Origin: Oegoconia quadripuncta
Taxonomy: Eukaryota > Arthropoda > Insecta > Lepidoptera > Autostichidae
Direction: 5' to 3'
Assembly (NCBI GenBank): GCA_949316235.1
Contig: OX438747.1
Span: 1,612,501-1,676,500, forward strand
Length of the DNA stretch: 64,000 nt
The notes below the pieces were generated by a model, which saw only the letters and a list, made by a program, of their open reading frames with translations, did not search any database and had not been told where the DNA came from. Both the position numbers and the translations under genes were made by a program. Of this stretch, positions 40,895 through 51,960 are shown one piece after another. The stretch's first letter is position 1. Each line of letters begins with the position of its first letter.

Positions 40895-41537
40895 TTGTCA
40901 GACTGGTGGCCACCAAACAAAAGTGTTTTGTGTGTCAGTCTAGTAGCCATCTGACAGTCAGTGAGTTGTGTTAATAGATTAGTGGTCACCTGACAGTTTG
41001 TGTCAGACAGTGACACCTGACAGTCAGTGTTTTGTGTCGGACTATAGTGACCACCTAACAGTTAGTGCTTTGTTTCAAACAGTGGCACCTGACTGTCAGT
41101 GTTTTGTGTCGGACTATAGTGGCCATCTAACAATCAGTGTTTTGTGTCGGACTAGTGGCCATCTAACAATCAGTGTTTTGTGTCGGACTAGTGGCCACCT
41201 AACAGTTAGTGTTTTGTGTCGGGCTAGTGGCCACCTAACAGTTAGTGTTTTGTGTCGGACTAGTGGTCATCTAACAGTCAGTATTTTGTGTCGGACTAGT
41301 GGCCACCTAACAGTTAGTGTTTTGTTTCCGACAGAGGCATCTGACAGTCAGTGTTTTGTGTTAGCCTAATGGCCATCTAACAGACAGTGTTTTGTTGCAG
41401 ACTAGTGGCCACCTATCAGTTAGTGTTTTGTTTCCGACAGTGGCATCTGACAGTCAGTGTTTTGTGTTAGCCTAATGGCCATCTAACAGACAGTGTTTTC
41501 TGTCAGATTAGTGGTCACCTGTGTGTGTCAGTGTTTT
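40895..41537. repeat. 36-base minisatellite
   Basis: Tandem units like TGTCGGACTAGTGGCCACCT followed by AACAGTTAGTGTTTTG, about 16-17 units including variants with insertions. The centre is most regular; both ends are diverged. The 123-codon frame across it is a by-product of the 36-base period. Confidence 0.9.
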
Positions 41538-42337
41538 CAATTCTATTAGATATTGGAAACTTACAAATACATACTTTGGTCCATTCGATCCATAGAATAT
41601 TCCGAATGGAAATGTGAATTAGAACGGACTTCCCCCGGACACTTTTTGATATCGAAGCTAACCATATTAGGAACGGAACTCCGTCCAAACTACACCAAAA
41701 AAGCTCCACTGCCAATTCAGCTTCGTTGAGTTGCGTCGACCTTCGTTCACTTTCGGATCGTCTCTCCCAAAAAAGTTCAACATGTCCCCTCCACAACTCG
41801 TTTAAATTTTTATTGTGTCAGTCCATATTGCTAAAAATATGCACAGTATGCAATAAGAGACCGGTTCACCTACTTATTGTTGATATTTTGCAAATGAATA
41901 TTGAAGTAATTATTTTAATAATAAATAAGTACCTACTTAGTCTGTTTATTATTTCTACATAGGTATATACAGGTGGTAGACCACTTTTCCTTTGCCAAGA
42001 AGCTGATTGGGTAGACTCTTATTTTTGCCCGCAAAAGCAGCACTTTGTTGTCCGTCCGTCTGTCTTAAAAATACAGCTGTAAAAATTAGAAGTTTCTAAT
42101 ATAATGTTTTATAAAGATGCGGCCTTTTTAAGCCCCGACAAAAAAGGCATGTATTTGACAGAGTTGTATACAAGATTATTTATTATATTATGTACCTGAA
42201 ATTAGATTGCCAGAATCGCGTATAGAATCGATTCCAGCTATAAAAATATGGGGTTATACATATATTTTCCTTAATTATTTATCCAATTAAGGAATGACAA
42301 AAACCCTACACGCGGAAACATAACAGTAACTAGTAGA
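41538..42337. other. No gene recognised
   Basis: 42105-42175 (CCTTTTTAAGCCCCGAC) resembles repeat U-like sequence. The rest is unassigned. Confidence 0.35.
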
Positions 42338-42449
42338 TGACCGATTGGTGTAGTGGATAGTGACCCTGTCAGCGAAACCAACGGTTGCGGTAAATATTTG
42401 TGTGATGAATACAAACAATTATTGCCGAGTTATGGATGTTTATATAAAT

Positions 42450-43978
42450 CAAAATCAAAATCAAAAAATGCTTTATTTTGTAGGTACACAGGGTACACTT
42501 AAAATAGTCAGATTTTACATTTTTAAAGCTACTGCTTGTTCAAAAGGCAATTTTCCCCTGAGAAGAACAAGCAAGAAACTCGAGAGGTCGCTCTTTTAAA
42601 AAAAGGTTTTTATATTACAAAATTATTATTTTATATTATAATATTTCATTATTAATTGTGAAATAGCCTGGTTATGCGAACGGGCTGGTTATGTCCATGA
42701 TTGTTTATCATCTAAATAATCTGATATTTTATAATATGCTTTCTTAATAAGTTTCTGTTTTATAGTATCTTTAAATTTATTGAAAGGAAGATTTTGTATA
42801 TCAACAGGAACTTTATTGAAAAAGCGTATACATAACCCTTTGAATGAATTACTGACCTTGTGGAGGCGACTTATGTGACCTGCAAGTTTATCTTTATTTC
42901 TTGTATTGACATCATGTTTATCACTATTTTTCCTAAATGATGCTATATTTTTTTTGACATATATTAGATTTTCAAAAATGTACTGTGACGAAAAGGTTAG
43001 AATATTATACTCTTTAAATCTGTCTCTAAGTGACACTGCAGGTCTCAATTGATAAATTGCGCGAACGGCTCGTTTTTGTAAAACAAAGATTGTATTGATA
43101 TCCGCGGCATTTCCCCACAGCAAGATACCGTAAGACATCAGGCTATGGAAATAACTAAAATATACTAATCTAGCAGTATTTACGTCCGATATTTGTCTAA
43201 TTTTTTTGACTGCATACGCTGCAGAGCTGAGCTTCTTCGCCAATTTATGGATATGAGGACCCCATTGTAATTTGGCGTCCAAAGTAATGCCCAAAAATAC
43301 AGTGGACTCAACAAGGTCTAGAGTGACATTTTTTATCATTATATTTGTGGGCACCTCCCTGACATTAGGCAGTACAAATTTTACACATTTAGTTTTTTTC
43401 TCATTCAGTAACAAATTATTTGCCGTAAACCATTCTACTATTTGAGAAATAGCGTTGTTCACGTCGTCATAATTTAATTTTAGTCTATTTACTTTAAACA
43501 TTACAGAGGTATCGTCAGCAAACAATACTATTTCATGTTTATCGTTTACAAGGTTTGGCAAGTCATTTATGTAAACCAAAAACAAAAATGGTCCGAGAAT
43601 GGAGCCTTGTGGGACGCCCATACAGACTGTCGACCCTGACGATGTATTGCCACTGATATCAACCCTCTGAACTCGGTTACTCAAATAAGAATTCAGAAGG
43701 TCGAGAGCTCGGCCGGTTACACCATAATGACGTAATTTCCTGATTAAAGTGTCGTGATGAACGCAATCAAAGGCCTTGGACAAGTCGCAAAATACTCCTA
43801 TTGCATCCCGCGCATCTTCCCAAGCCTCAAAAATATATTGTAAGAGCTCGATACCTGCATCGGTTGTCGAGCGGCCCCTTGTAAAACCGAATTGTTTAAA
43901 TGACATTAGATTGTTACTGTAAAAATAACTCGATATCTGATTTAATATAATTTTTTCAAAGATTTTGCTATATTTTTG
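42450..43978 (-). mobile_element. LINE-J (jockey clade), 5'-truncated, 1529 bases
   Basis: The reverse strand ends in GATTTTGATTTTGATTT repeats. It is bounded by a 4-base AAAT duplication and contains one long open frame. Confidence 0.9.
42689..43975 (-). CDS. Jockey-clade reverse transcriptase, partial ORF2
   Basis: An open frame of about 428 codons; the first in-frame Met is at 43906, but coding similarity continues upstream to the truncation point (KYSKIFEKIILNQISSYFYS). Visible blocks: QFGFTRGRSTTDAGIELLQY, VFCDLSKAFDCVHHDTL (palm Asp), VPQGSILGPFLFLVYINDLP, the catalytic LFADDTSV, then LGITLDAKLQWGPHI and the C-terminal QLRPAVSLRDRFKEYNIL ... KKAYYKISDYLDDKQSWT. The endonuclease domain and ORF1 are missing, so it cannot transpose alone. 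The intact frame and the near-perfect tail suggest a recent insertion. Confidence 0.9.
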   Translation of the reverse strand, partial: KYSKIFEKIILNQISSYFYSNNLMSFKQFGFTRGRSTTDAGIELLQYIFEAWEDARDAIGVFCDLSKAFDCVHHDTLIRKLRHYGVTGRALDLLNSYLSNRVQRVDISGNTSSGSTVCMGVPQGSILGPFLFLVYINDLPNLVNDKHEIVLFADDTSVMFKVNRLKLNYDDVNNAISQIVEWFTANNLLLNEKKTKCVKFVLPNVREVPTNIMIKNVTLDLVESTVFLGITLDAKLQWGPHIHKLAKKLSSAAYAVKKIRQISDVNTARLVYFSYFHSLMSYGILLWGNAADINTIFVLQKRAVRAIYQLRPAVSLRDRFKEYNILTFSSQYIFENLIYVKKNIASFRKNSDKHDVNTRNKDKLAGHISRLHKVSNSFKGLCIRFFNKVPVDIQNLPFNKFKDTIKQKLIKKAYYKISDYLDDKQSWT

Positions 43979-44117
43979 AAATATTTATGTATGTTCATCC
44001 GTTATCTAGTACCCATAGCTTTGCTTAGTTTGGGACTGGATGATTGGAGTAAGTGTCCGAAATATTAATTTATTTAACTGAATTCGCAACAATCCTGTAT
44101 TTATATTTTATTTTTTC

Positions 44118-44399
44118 TAGCCACCATCATCTCAGCCCGTAAAAATCCCACTGCAGGGATATAGAACTTCCCTCGTATAATGAGGGAGTCCATAATCTAC
44201 CAAGCTGGCCCAAATTTCATGTGCCTTAAAATTTTTATTCTCACGATGTTTTCCTTCACCGTTTAAGACCAGTCGGATAAATGCACATAAGTAATTAAAT
44301 GAAATTTAAAAGCTCATTTGTACATGGCCTGTCTGGGAATCGAACTCGGACCTCCCAAATTGGGAGACCGCGTCTTAATCGCTAAGCCACCGACGCTAG
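44118..44399 (-). mobile_element. SINE-D, full length
   Basis: Reverse strand: GCGTCGGTGGCTTAGCGATT, B box GAGTTCGATTCCC, GGTGAAGGAAAACATCGTGA, and the end GCAGTGGGATTTTTACGGGC with GATGATGG. Confidence 0.85.
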
Positions 44400-44740
44400 C
44401 CATATTGATTACAAAATCTAATTGCGGTATATCGGCTTTTTGGCATACAAAATATCACCCTGTATGAGTGTGTACATCCAGTCTTTGTCCGGATGTATCT
44501 CAATAATTCGGTCCGATTTGAATGCGTTTTTTTTTTAATTAAAGACAAAACGTTAAAATGTGGTTACGTTTGGGATATTTGGATGATATTTGTCTTTCGG
44601 AAATTTTCTAAATTTTTCATCAAGTAATAGTTTGTTAACCTCAGCGGTGGATGTGCTGTGTCTAATCAGACAATCATCTATTATCAATCGATAATAGATA
44701 ATTATTTTTTTTTGAATTGCGAGTTCAATTTTAATGAAAG

Positions 44741-44822
44741 ACGGCCGATTGGTGTATTGGTTTGTGACCATACCTTCGAAACTAATGGTTGGGCTTCGAA
44801 TCCTGCTAGTAATAACCATTGT
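44741..44822 (+). mobile_element. SINE-B-like head
   Basis: GACGGCCGATTGGTGTATTG ... GGGCTTCGAATCCTGCTAG. A diverged tRNA-like head, directly followed by a SINE-A tail. Confidence 0.6.
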
Positions 44823-44827
44823 ATATT

Positions 44828-45140
44828 TTTTTTATGCGCAACGGCTTGGTACTTGACCTCAATCACACCTGATGTTAAGTGAAGATGAGGTCGAAGGTGG
44901 AAGCGTACTGACCCGGAAACCCCAACACATTTGGGGGGCTGGCTATCTTATCTCTGACAACCGGAACACAATATTGCTGTTTGGCGGCAGATTTAGATAA
45001 GATGGTGGTAGCTAGCCAGGCGGACATTAAAAATGCCCTACCACCAACCAAACTGAGTACACATATACCCCGCTGGGGATCGAACCCGCGACCTCCGAAT
45101 CGTAAACCCAATGTTGTTTACATTGAGCCACGGAGGCGGT
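44828..45140 (-). mobile_element. SINE-A, near full length
   Basis: Reverse strand with all parts; a small deletion removes the TGTTAATAGCATTGT stretch. Confidence 0.9.
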
Positions 45141-45496
45141 ATTGCATGAAACCAATGGATATATAGACGTATAGAATTACCATGATTTACTTCTAGGGCG
45201 CTTACGTAGTACCAAATTTAGCGAGCGAACGTAAAATTCTTTACATGATACCATTACAGATCGCGAATAACTGTATAAACCAGTTGATTGGATTGCGTAC
45301 GCGCAAGGTTGCAGGTTCAAGTTATGAGCTTTCTTTATCCTGCACGACATTTAGAGGTTATTTTTAAATATAAACCAAATTGCATTGTCATCAAGGACCT
45401 TACGAAAAATGCGACAGGTCCGTGCAGTTCCTCAACTTGATTCTGTGTGCTCACAAAATAACAAGACAGTACATAGACATAATATTATCTAACTGC
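45141..45496. other. No gene; short shared motif
   Basis: 45184-45225 (TACTTCTAGGGCGCTTACGT ... ACCAAATTTAGCGA) also occurs at 17645-17690, beside another SINE-A. No other content recognised. Confidence 0.4.
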
Positions 45497-45655
45497 TCTT
45501 AAACGGTGAAGGAAAACATCGTGAGGAAACCTGCATGCCTGAATAATTAAAATTCTAAGGCATGTGAAGTCCCCGCATTGGGCCAGCATGGTGGACTATG
45601 TCCCAAATTCCCTCGTATATCCCAGCAGTGGGATGTTTACGAGCTGAGATGATGG
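45497..45655 (+). mobile_element. SINE-D, 3' half
   Basis: TCTTAAACGGTGAAGGAAAA to GGGATGTTTACGAGCTGAGA. Confidence 0.8.
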
Positions 45656-45675
45656 TCGTTTTATGTTTTAACAGT

Positions 45676-45790
45676 TGTCATGTCAATTATACCTTATGTT
45701 AAGTAAAAATGAGGCCGAAGCAAGCTCGCTGATCCGGAATCCTTAACTTAATCTGGAAAACTGGCTATCTTATTTCTAACCACCAGACTT
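45676..45790 (-). mobile_element. SINE-A, degenerate tail part
   Basis: ATTATACCTTATGTTAAGTA ... AACTGGCTATCTTATTTCTA, diverged from the family. Confidence 0.55.
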
Positions 45791-45849
45791 ATCATTTATT
45801 TATCGACAAATAAGTAACATTTATTTATTATTTTTTATTTATCACATTA

Positions 45850-46274
45850 AAGTCCATGGCCGCTACAAATCTCAGCGATGATTCAGCGGCGAGCTACACA
45901 AACCAGCTTACAGAATCAATGCCTTGCCCACTTCCTCATCACGTTGCTAGCTGTTCCAACCGTAGACTTTCTTCCTTATTACGTATGCTGAACCCTGCAG
46001 AACCTGTTACCCGGCATAACATAATCACTAGTTCCGACGACGCCGGCGCGTGAGCAACCTTAACCCTAGCACAAGCGTCCGCATAACCGCGAATTTAGCT
46101 ATGAATAATGCACGTGAGAACGCTATTGTGCGAATGAGGACAGGGCCGGTTGAAGTGTTGGGCAACTGGGGCGAATATTTAAACTCTCCTATGGGTAGAA
46201 AGGTCAACTTCCAAAACTTACAATTAACGTATGTAACTCCACGTTTTGGTTTGCTGTGTAATAAATTGAAAATT
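45850..46274 (+). other. Unassigned GC-richer block with open frames
   Basis: Two forward frames (45856-46053 and 46050-46289) overlap by four bases. The first starts MAATNLSDDSAASYTNQLTE. Composition is less AT-rich than around. No domain recognised; it may be a repeat. Confidence 0.25.
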
Positions 46275-46495
46275 CAGAAAACCCCCTAGAAAACAAGCCA
46301 TTAAAACAAAACAGCTTAACCAATTTTGATAAAACATGTCCAAGAACCACCGCTAGAAAACCTGCTTTCAAATAAAAAAACCGCATACAAATCGGTCCAC
46401 CCGTTTAAGAGCTACGGTGCCACAAACAGACACACACCCGCACATAGCGGTCACACTTATAACATATTTTTGCTTGGGGGGTTAAAAATAACGTA
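46275..46495 (-). repeat. Dispersed repeat U
   Basis: Reverse strand AACCCCCCAAGCAAAAATAT ... TGTGACCGCTATGTGC ... GGTGGACCGATTTGTATGCG, a common lepidopteran interspersed repeat. Confidence 0.6.
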
Positions 46496-47589
46496 AAACA
46501 CAACACGTCCATCATGATGATCCATACTGTTATTGGTGATAATTTGACTTATTAAACAAATTACAAATATTTAATTCTTCTTCTTTATTTAATTATTTAT
46601 TTAATTAAAGTAATGTCCTACACATATTTACTGACATACTTTTACTCCCGCAACGAAACGAAATAGACAATAAAGAGGAACTGCTATCACATTAACTGCT
46701 TTTCAATGTTGTCAATTCAATTAATTGGAATGACTTTGTTCTAAATAATTAAGATTATTTATATTTGTTTCGCCCAATTACACAAAATTATAGCTTCTTA
46801 GCTGTGTTTTATAAATGCGATTTGACCCGTTTTGAAGCGTTTAAACTTTTACGTTTATAATATTAGTGAGATAGAATTCCACTTTCAATTTTTATTTATG
46901 TAATTTATTTATCAGAACATAATTATCATCATATAATTTTGAACATTGTCTTAAAAATTCAATTCGTGACATTTACCAAATGTATAGCCAATCAAATTGT
47001 ATATTGCAATGATTGAGTTTTGTCTATTGTTTATTTATAATCGGATTCTGAATTCAGCAGTGAAGTATTTATTTTTGAATTTGTGTGTAGAATCATTGAA
47101 AATATCAAACGATTAGTGTGCCCGCCCACGACGGACTTTTTGTAGGACCGATAATAGGCCGATTATTTCGTCCATACTTTTATCACCGATTTTGTGACTG
47201 ATTTGAACGCTGTAGGACGTGGTCGTTGAAACATTGCAATCAGTACGTTCCATTTTTATCTACAAAAGGCAGTGCTGATCTCATAGTAAGTTCTGCACAT
47301 TTTGTTCGTTGTTTGTCGAGAACTTTCATTCACTTTTCATTAAACTTTGTGAATAAATAGCCTGTGACATAGAACTTAAACCTTATGGTTTCTCTCTTAA
47401 ATAAATAAATACTTTCACATCCACATATACAGCACACGCACACATACGCACGCGCAATCTGTAAAATTTCAACATTATAAGACCTAACCTACTAGTGTTA
47501 TTATCTTTATGCCCACATGGATGTCTATTTTACAAGTCAAATTTACAAATGTTACAAAAGTTACAATTTTCAAAAGTTGTAATGACCAG
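46496..47589. other. AT-rich, nothing firmly recognised
   Basis: AGTGTGCCCGCCCACGACGG at 47115-47134 looks like a transposon terminus, but no partner was found. A CACACG-rich patch is at 47430-47455. Confidence 0.4.
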
Positions 47590-47811
47590 TGAAATGTATT
47601 AATTTTTGATTTTATTTATTTATTTGAAGGACAAACAGTTGCTTACTTAAATTACATTCGTTTCTCTACTATGAAAATCTTGGCATCCAGGACACAGGCC
47701 CCTAGTGTAGATGTTACAGCAAATGTATAATTATGTATGATCCTGTTTGGTAAATAAACATCTTACATTATCTTATCTTACCTACAGTGGAAGTACGTGG
47801 CTTTTTTTAAA
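47590..47811. mobile_element. Probable LINE tail fragments
   Basis: 47610-47670 (TTTATTTATTTGAAGGACAA) and 47715-47790 (GTAAATAAACATCTTACATT, TTATCTTA) look like two opposite LINE 3' ends. Low certainty. Confidence 0.35.
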
Positions 47812-48132
47812 TCTTTATTTATTTATTTAGGCTCACCAACAGAGTATATACATTACATCTTACAACATCGTTTAAACTAAAATTTTCTGGTATGATCTCC
47901 AATTACAGACGAGCACACCACTCAAAATGCATGTAGTACGATAACACTATAAAACTGTTGGCATAGAATTTTAAACTATAAAAAAGAATTTTGAAAGTAT
48001 CTTAAATAAGTTTGGATAAGTTAAATAAAATATTCTTCAAATTTTACTACTACCTACTTATAACTAAGTGTGTGTAAAGGTGATAGGTACATTTACACTG
48101 AACACTAAAATAAAATAACAAAAAGCAGATAC
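47812..48132 (-). mobile_element. LINE-like repeat M, copy 2 (uninterrupted)
   Basis: Continuous version of the sequence split at 3795-4596, including GGCTCACCAACAGAGTATAT and ACACTGAACACTAAAATAAA. Confidence 0.75.
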
Positions 48133-48825
48133 AGTAGGTGAAATCAATCGTCAGTCGATGGAATCTTCATTATCTTCCGACTAAATATGGGGAGCGAGTC
48201 GTGGAATATGTCTATACCAGTATGAACATTACAAATGGAATTATATTCGCTACATATTCCATTAATAGGCGTATTGTAGCCAATATTTGTGGTGGAAGAG
48301 GAGCAGGGAAAGACTTTAGTGAGGGGATATCTGGGAATCTTATTTAAAGAGGAAGTACATGGTTACAGCGGGCATTTATATTTGAGAGCGAAAACCTTCA
48401 CTTTTTACCAAGGGCGCAAATTACCTAATGCCGTCCCCTGCACCCACATCACGGTACGCAGTAATTTAACTAAGTATTTACCAGTAAACACAATAGCCAC
48501 ATGAAGTTATATTTATTCTTCTAATTGCATAATTGGGCAACAAAATTTATACTACAGCTATGATGAGTTTTAAATAAAATAAATGAAGATATTGAATAGC
48601 TGATTACGGTGAAGACAAAAGGTGGGGAGTCGTCAGACAGACAACGCGTCTCCAGCCCATTTGCAAAATACAGGTCCCGAGGATTGGCATAGGATATTAT
48701 GTCTTCAAGATAAATCAGATGATAAGACAGCCATTTTCTCACTCTTGGTAACAAATAATTTCAGCGGCCTTTGAATTGGGTATCAAAGGAGAGGTCTTAA
48801 CGAAAGAAATTCATATAACAACAAA
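48133..48825. other. No gene recognised; overlapping short frames
   Basis: Frames at 48138-48347 and 48289-48504 (+) overlap. Neither has a domain that I recognise. Confidence 0.3.
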
Positions 48826-48897
48826 AAATAAATAAATAAATATCCTTAGACATACACACAGCGCCATCTAGTTCCACAGTAAACAACTATAGGCTCG
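48826..48897 (-). mobile_element. SINE-C tail scrap
   Basis: CACACAGCGCCATCTAGTTC on the forward strand, with flanking ATTT units. Confidence 0.65.
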
Positions 48898-49008
48898 TGT
48901 GGTCGCGTTCCGAGCTAGTGGTAGTTTAAAAAACAAGTGACGTTCATAAGTGCATATTGTATTGCCTACATGAATAAATGATTTTCATTTCATTCATTCA
49001 TTTGTCCT
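48898..49008 (+). mobile_element. LINE-J-like tail
   Basis: CGCGTTCCGAGCTAGTGGTA ... TGAATAAATGATTTTCATTT, the reverse complement of the tail at 9562-9660. Confidence 0.7.
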
Positions 49009-49051
49009 ACTGCAGCACATATATGCTTTTGGTTTTTTTTTTTTTTTTTTA

Positions 49052-49276
49052 ATAATATTTCGTACACTTACACCAATCATCCAGTTCCAAACTAAGCAAA
49101 GCTTGTGCTATGGATACTAGATAACGGATAAACATACATAAATATTTATATAAACATCCAAGACTCGGGAATAAATGTTCGTATTCATCACACAAACATT
49201 TACCCCTCGCGGGATTCGAACCCGCAACCGTTGGTTTCGCTGATAGAGTCACTATCCACTACACCAATCGGTCGTC
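49052..49276 (-). mobile_element. SINE-B, full length
   Basis: Reverse strand with poly-A tail (poly-T at 49033-49050), intact B box and A box (TTGGTGTAGTGG). Confidence 0.9.
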
Positions 49277-49405
49277 TGTAGTTGTAGTAGTAGTTGTTCT
49301 GTACCTAGTACTTACCTTTCAAGTTCTTTTTAAGAAATACTCTTTAAACTTTATGTATGTGTGTGATGGATGGAAGTAACAAATAAACGATTTATCTATC
49401 TATCT
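49277..49405 (+). mobile_element. LINE 3' tail, (TATC)n
   Basis: GAAGTAACAAATAAACGATT then TATCTATCTATC; same type as 31689-31886. Confidence 0.55.
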
Positions 49406-49847
49406 GAATGTTTGTGTGTGTGTGTGGATTAAATGAACACCGTTTATCCTACGAACACTTACAACATATCATCGGATTTAACAAACTAGTGCCCGATTAC
49501 AAATCACCGTTAAAGACATACTAAAGAACCAGTCCAGTGCTTAAATTACGCTAGTTCTGCCTCAAAAGCCTTTCAATTTCCCTTTCTACACTCTAACTTC
49601 CACGAACAAGTATTTGCTCTTGCCACACGAACGCAATGCGTCCGTATTCCAAATGCAATCCGGTGTGTCACTCGGTGCGCTTGCACGTCGTTACGTAACC
49701 TGCGCAAGAGTTCATCTGGCGTCTGTGTTACCGGCTTTGTGGCACACGTGTTAGATGAAAGAGATGGGGCAGCGATCGATCTGCGATTGAATCATGAGCA
49801 CTGGGGGATAATTCTCATGCGTTCGAGATTGCAATGTCGTTAATATT
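49406..49847. other. No gene recognised; GC-richer block
   Basis: 49590-49800 is CpG-rich against the background and could be regulatory or exonic, but no frame or splice pattern convinced me. Confidence 0.3.
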
Positions 49848-50264
49848 GGGTCTTTACCTATGAAATTGGAGTTTTTTCTGCATTAATCATATGTCTACCA
49901 ATTCCTGCGATTTTCAAAGCTATATCCAATTTTGTTTTTTATTTGGAAAATGGAATGTTATTTCAAGGTTTCACGTGAAATATTTTTTAATTTATGGGCT
50001 AAATCACATAATAAAAAAAAATTGAACAGAGCTCTTTTCATGTGCTTCCCATAATCATTTCTTAGAATCGCTGAACCTTTTATAAAGCGGTTACTTTTAA
50101 AAATTAACTCTGCCTATACTTAACTTAATGTTATCCGATAATACACACAAAGTTTAGCTAAATTTGGATTTGCCGTTCTCAAAAAAAAATCAAAAATGTT
50201 TGTATGGAGAAAACAGTCTTAATGAAATTCTTCATACAAAACGCCCATTTCATAGGTAAGGACC
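49848..50264. mobile_element. MITE-F, copy 3, complete and inverted
   Basis: Left end GGTCTTTACCTATGAAATTG and right end CATTTCATAGGTAAGGACC form the inverted termini. Possible TAATAT duplication on the flanks. Confidence 0.8.
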
Positions 50265-50589
50265 TAATATATCTATCTCTTTCACACTGATATGCGCGTG
50301 TAAAAGTGACTAATCTATTTATGTTTATCGACAGTGAAATGTCGAAACACAAAACCACAGTTTATATATTTTTTTAATGTATCTACACCAATGATAGTTT
50401 ATTATAAACGACACTTAAATATCATTGATGTACACCAATAACTCTGGGATGCGGCGGTTGATTGGCTTGGTTTTTTTAATAGTGAATGATGGAAATCGTT
50501 CACAGCACTGACCGGAGTCAGATTGTTTTACAAATATCCTTAATTTTTTTTTAATGTTCTACTCTCAAATATAGTATAGCAACAGCTAC
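50265..50589. other. No gene recognised
   Basis: AT-rich; nothing named. Confidence 0.4.
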
Positions 50590-50815
50590 ACCTTTTTTTA
50601 TTACGCGGGGATATGCGTTACGCATACCGCTCGCATGGGGGACGGCGAGACGGTTATGTGGGACTGCCCTCCCTCAAGGGGAGGCCCGTTCCCGTTTAAA
50701 GGATAGGATATTTTAAATCTCATTAAAGTGAGTAGTTCCCGCGGGATAAACAAATTAAACTTATCCGCGATGAAGTTATTCCACGCAAGCAAAGCCGCGG
50801 GCGGAAAGACATCAA
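50590..50815 (-). mobile_element. LINE-like tail joined to repeat N fragment
   Basis: 50590-50700 (TTATTACGCGGGGATATGCG; GGACTGCCCTCCCTC) looks like a reverse-strand LINE 3' end. 50701-50815 ends GCAAAGCCGCGGGCGGAAAG, the 5' end of repeat N. Confidence 0.5.
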
Positions 50816-50927
50816 GCTATCTCGAGAACTAAGTTCGAACGTAATGACCCATACCCTCTTAATATGTCTAATAATGCTGTCAATATAAGTACCTATTTAA
50901 TACTATTTCGATCATTATTAATAATAA

Positions 50928-51184
50928 ATAAATATTTTTGCACATACACACAGCGCCATCTAGTTCCACACTAAGCAACTAGGCTTATATTATGGATACC
51001 AGATGGTTGCTAAACTACACAAATACATTTTTTTTTTGTAAATAAATACATATATAAATGAAAAACATCCGTAACTCGGGAACACATGTTTTCATCATAC
51101 AAACATATGTCCCAAGCGGGATTCGAACCCGCGACCTTTTGGTATAGCAGCAGAGTTTCTAACCACTACACTAAACAGGTCGTT
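50928..51184 (-). mobile_element. SINE-C, full length
   Basis: Reverse strand with B box GGTTCGAATCC, A box-like TTTAGTGTAGTGG and complete tail. Confidence 0.9.
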
Positions 51185-51287
51185 AATATTTCGGATGACT
51201 TAAAGCTCAAAGCACTGAGCTTAATCCAAAGTGTGCACAAACTGTAATCCACTTCTCTGACACTCGCCAAATTATGCAACGCGTAAA

Positions 51288-51365
51288 GCAAACCGACCGT
51301 TCGGGGCCGGCGCGCCGCGCCGTCGCCGACGCACGCGCAGCTTTGCGTAAGGAGACAAAAGGCTT
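51288..51365. promoter_or_regulatory. CpG-dense patch, possible promoter or first exon
   Basis: GGGGCCGGCGCGCCGCGCCG followed by CGCACGCGCAG and GTAAGGAG, a donor-like site on the forward strand. By far the most GC-rich run nearby. No transcript evidence. Confidence 0.25.
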
Positions 51366-51635
51366 GTGTAACTGCGGGCTATTGACAGGTTTTTTAGGAC
51401 CATAGGTCAGTTTTGGGAGGATCGTTATGTGGATAATTCATAATGAACTTTCCTGTTCTCAGAATGATTGTAACACCGCGAGTGACTCTACGAGTGTTAC
51501 CCGATGTAGCGATGACATGGTCACTACCAATTCAGCTGATAAAGGTATAGCAGTAGGTAGGTATAGGTAGCATGATCGTTTATCGCGCGCAACGTCCTAC
51601 GTTTTATATTTCGTCTAAGCGAATGAACAAGACAA

Positions 51636-51960
51636 ATATTATTTTATTTTATTTACTGATTCACCAACAGCGTGTTGTACTAATATAGGCACAACTTAAT
51701 ATACCCATATAAAACAAAAAAGAACTAAAGTGCACACCTTTATAGGTGAATACAGCATGCACAACACAATAAATACATTTTATCTGAAGCCCTACTGGAA
51801 ACTATACAAAATACAAATCTTTAGTTCAATAGTAACAGACTCATTTTAAGTTTAGCTAAAGAGTCGAAAAAGATGTCTAGAACAGTAGAATTATAAACCA
51901 GCTCAGTTTTAAGGGGACATGAGTTTGATGAGGCCTCTGGGACGCCTGGCCGGAAAGCGA
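51636..51960 (-). mobile_element. Probable LINE 3' region
   Basis: The left edge ATTTTATTTTATTTACTGAT, then TCACCAACAGCGTG, resembles repeat M-like LINE ends. ORF2 is not visible. Confidence 0.45.

Larger units (their letters stand above)
42338..44075 (+). mobile_element. SINE-B split by LINE-J insertion
   Basis: The left part is 42338-42449 (A box present, B box deleted after AACGGTTGCGG). The right part is 43979-44075 (ATTTATGTATGTTCATCC ... GACTGGATGATTGG). The target AAAT is duplicated at 42446-42449 and 43979-43982. Confidence 0.85.

Noticed and set aside
40998..41369. 123-codon frame with 12-residue repeats
   Set aside because: By-product of the 36-base minisatellite; no start context or flanking coding signal.
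40895..41537. Possible CRISPR-like array
   Set aside because: There are no unique spacers between repeats; units are head-to-tail and the genome is eukaryotic.
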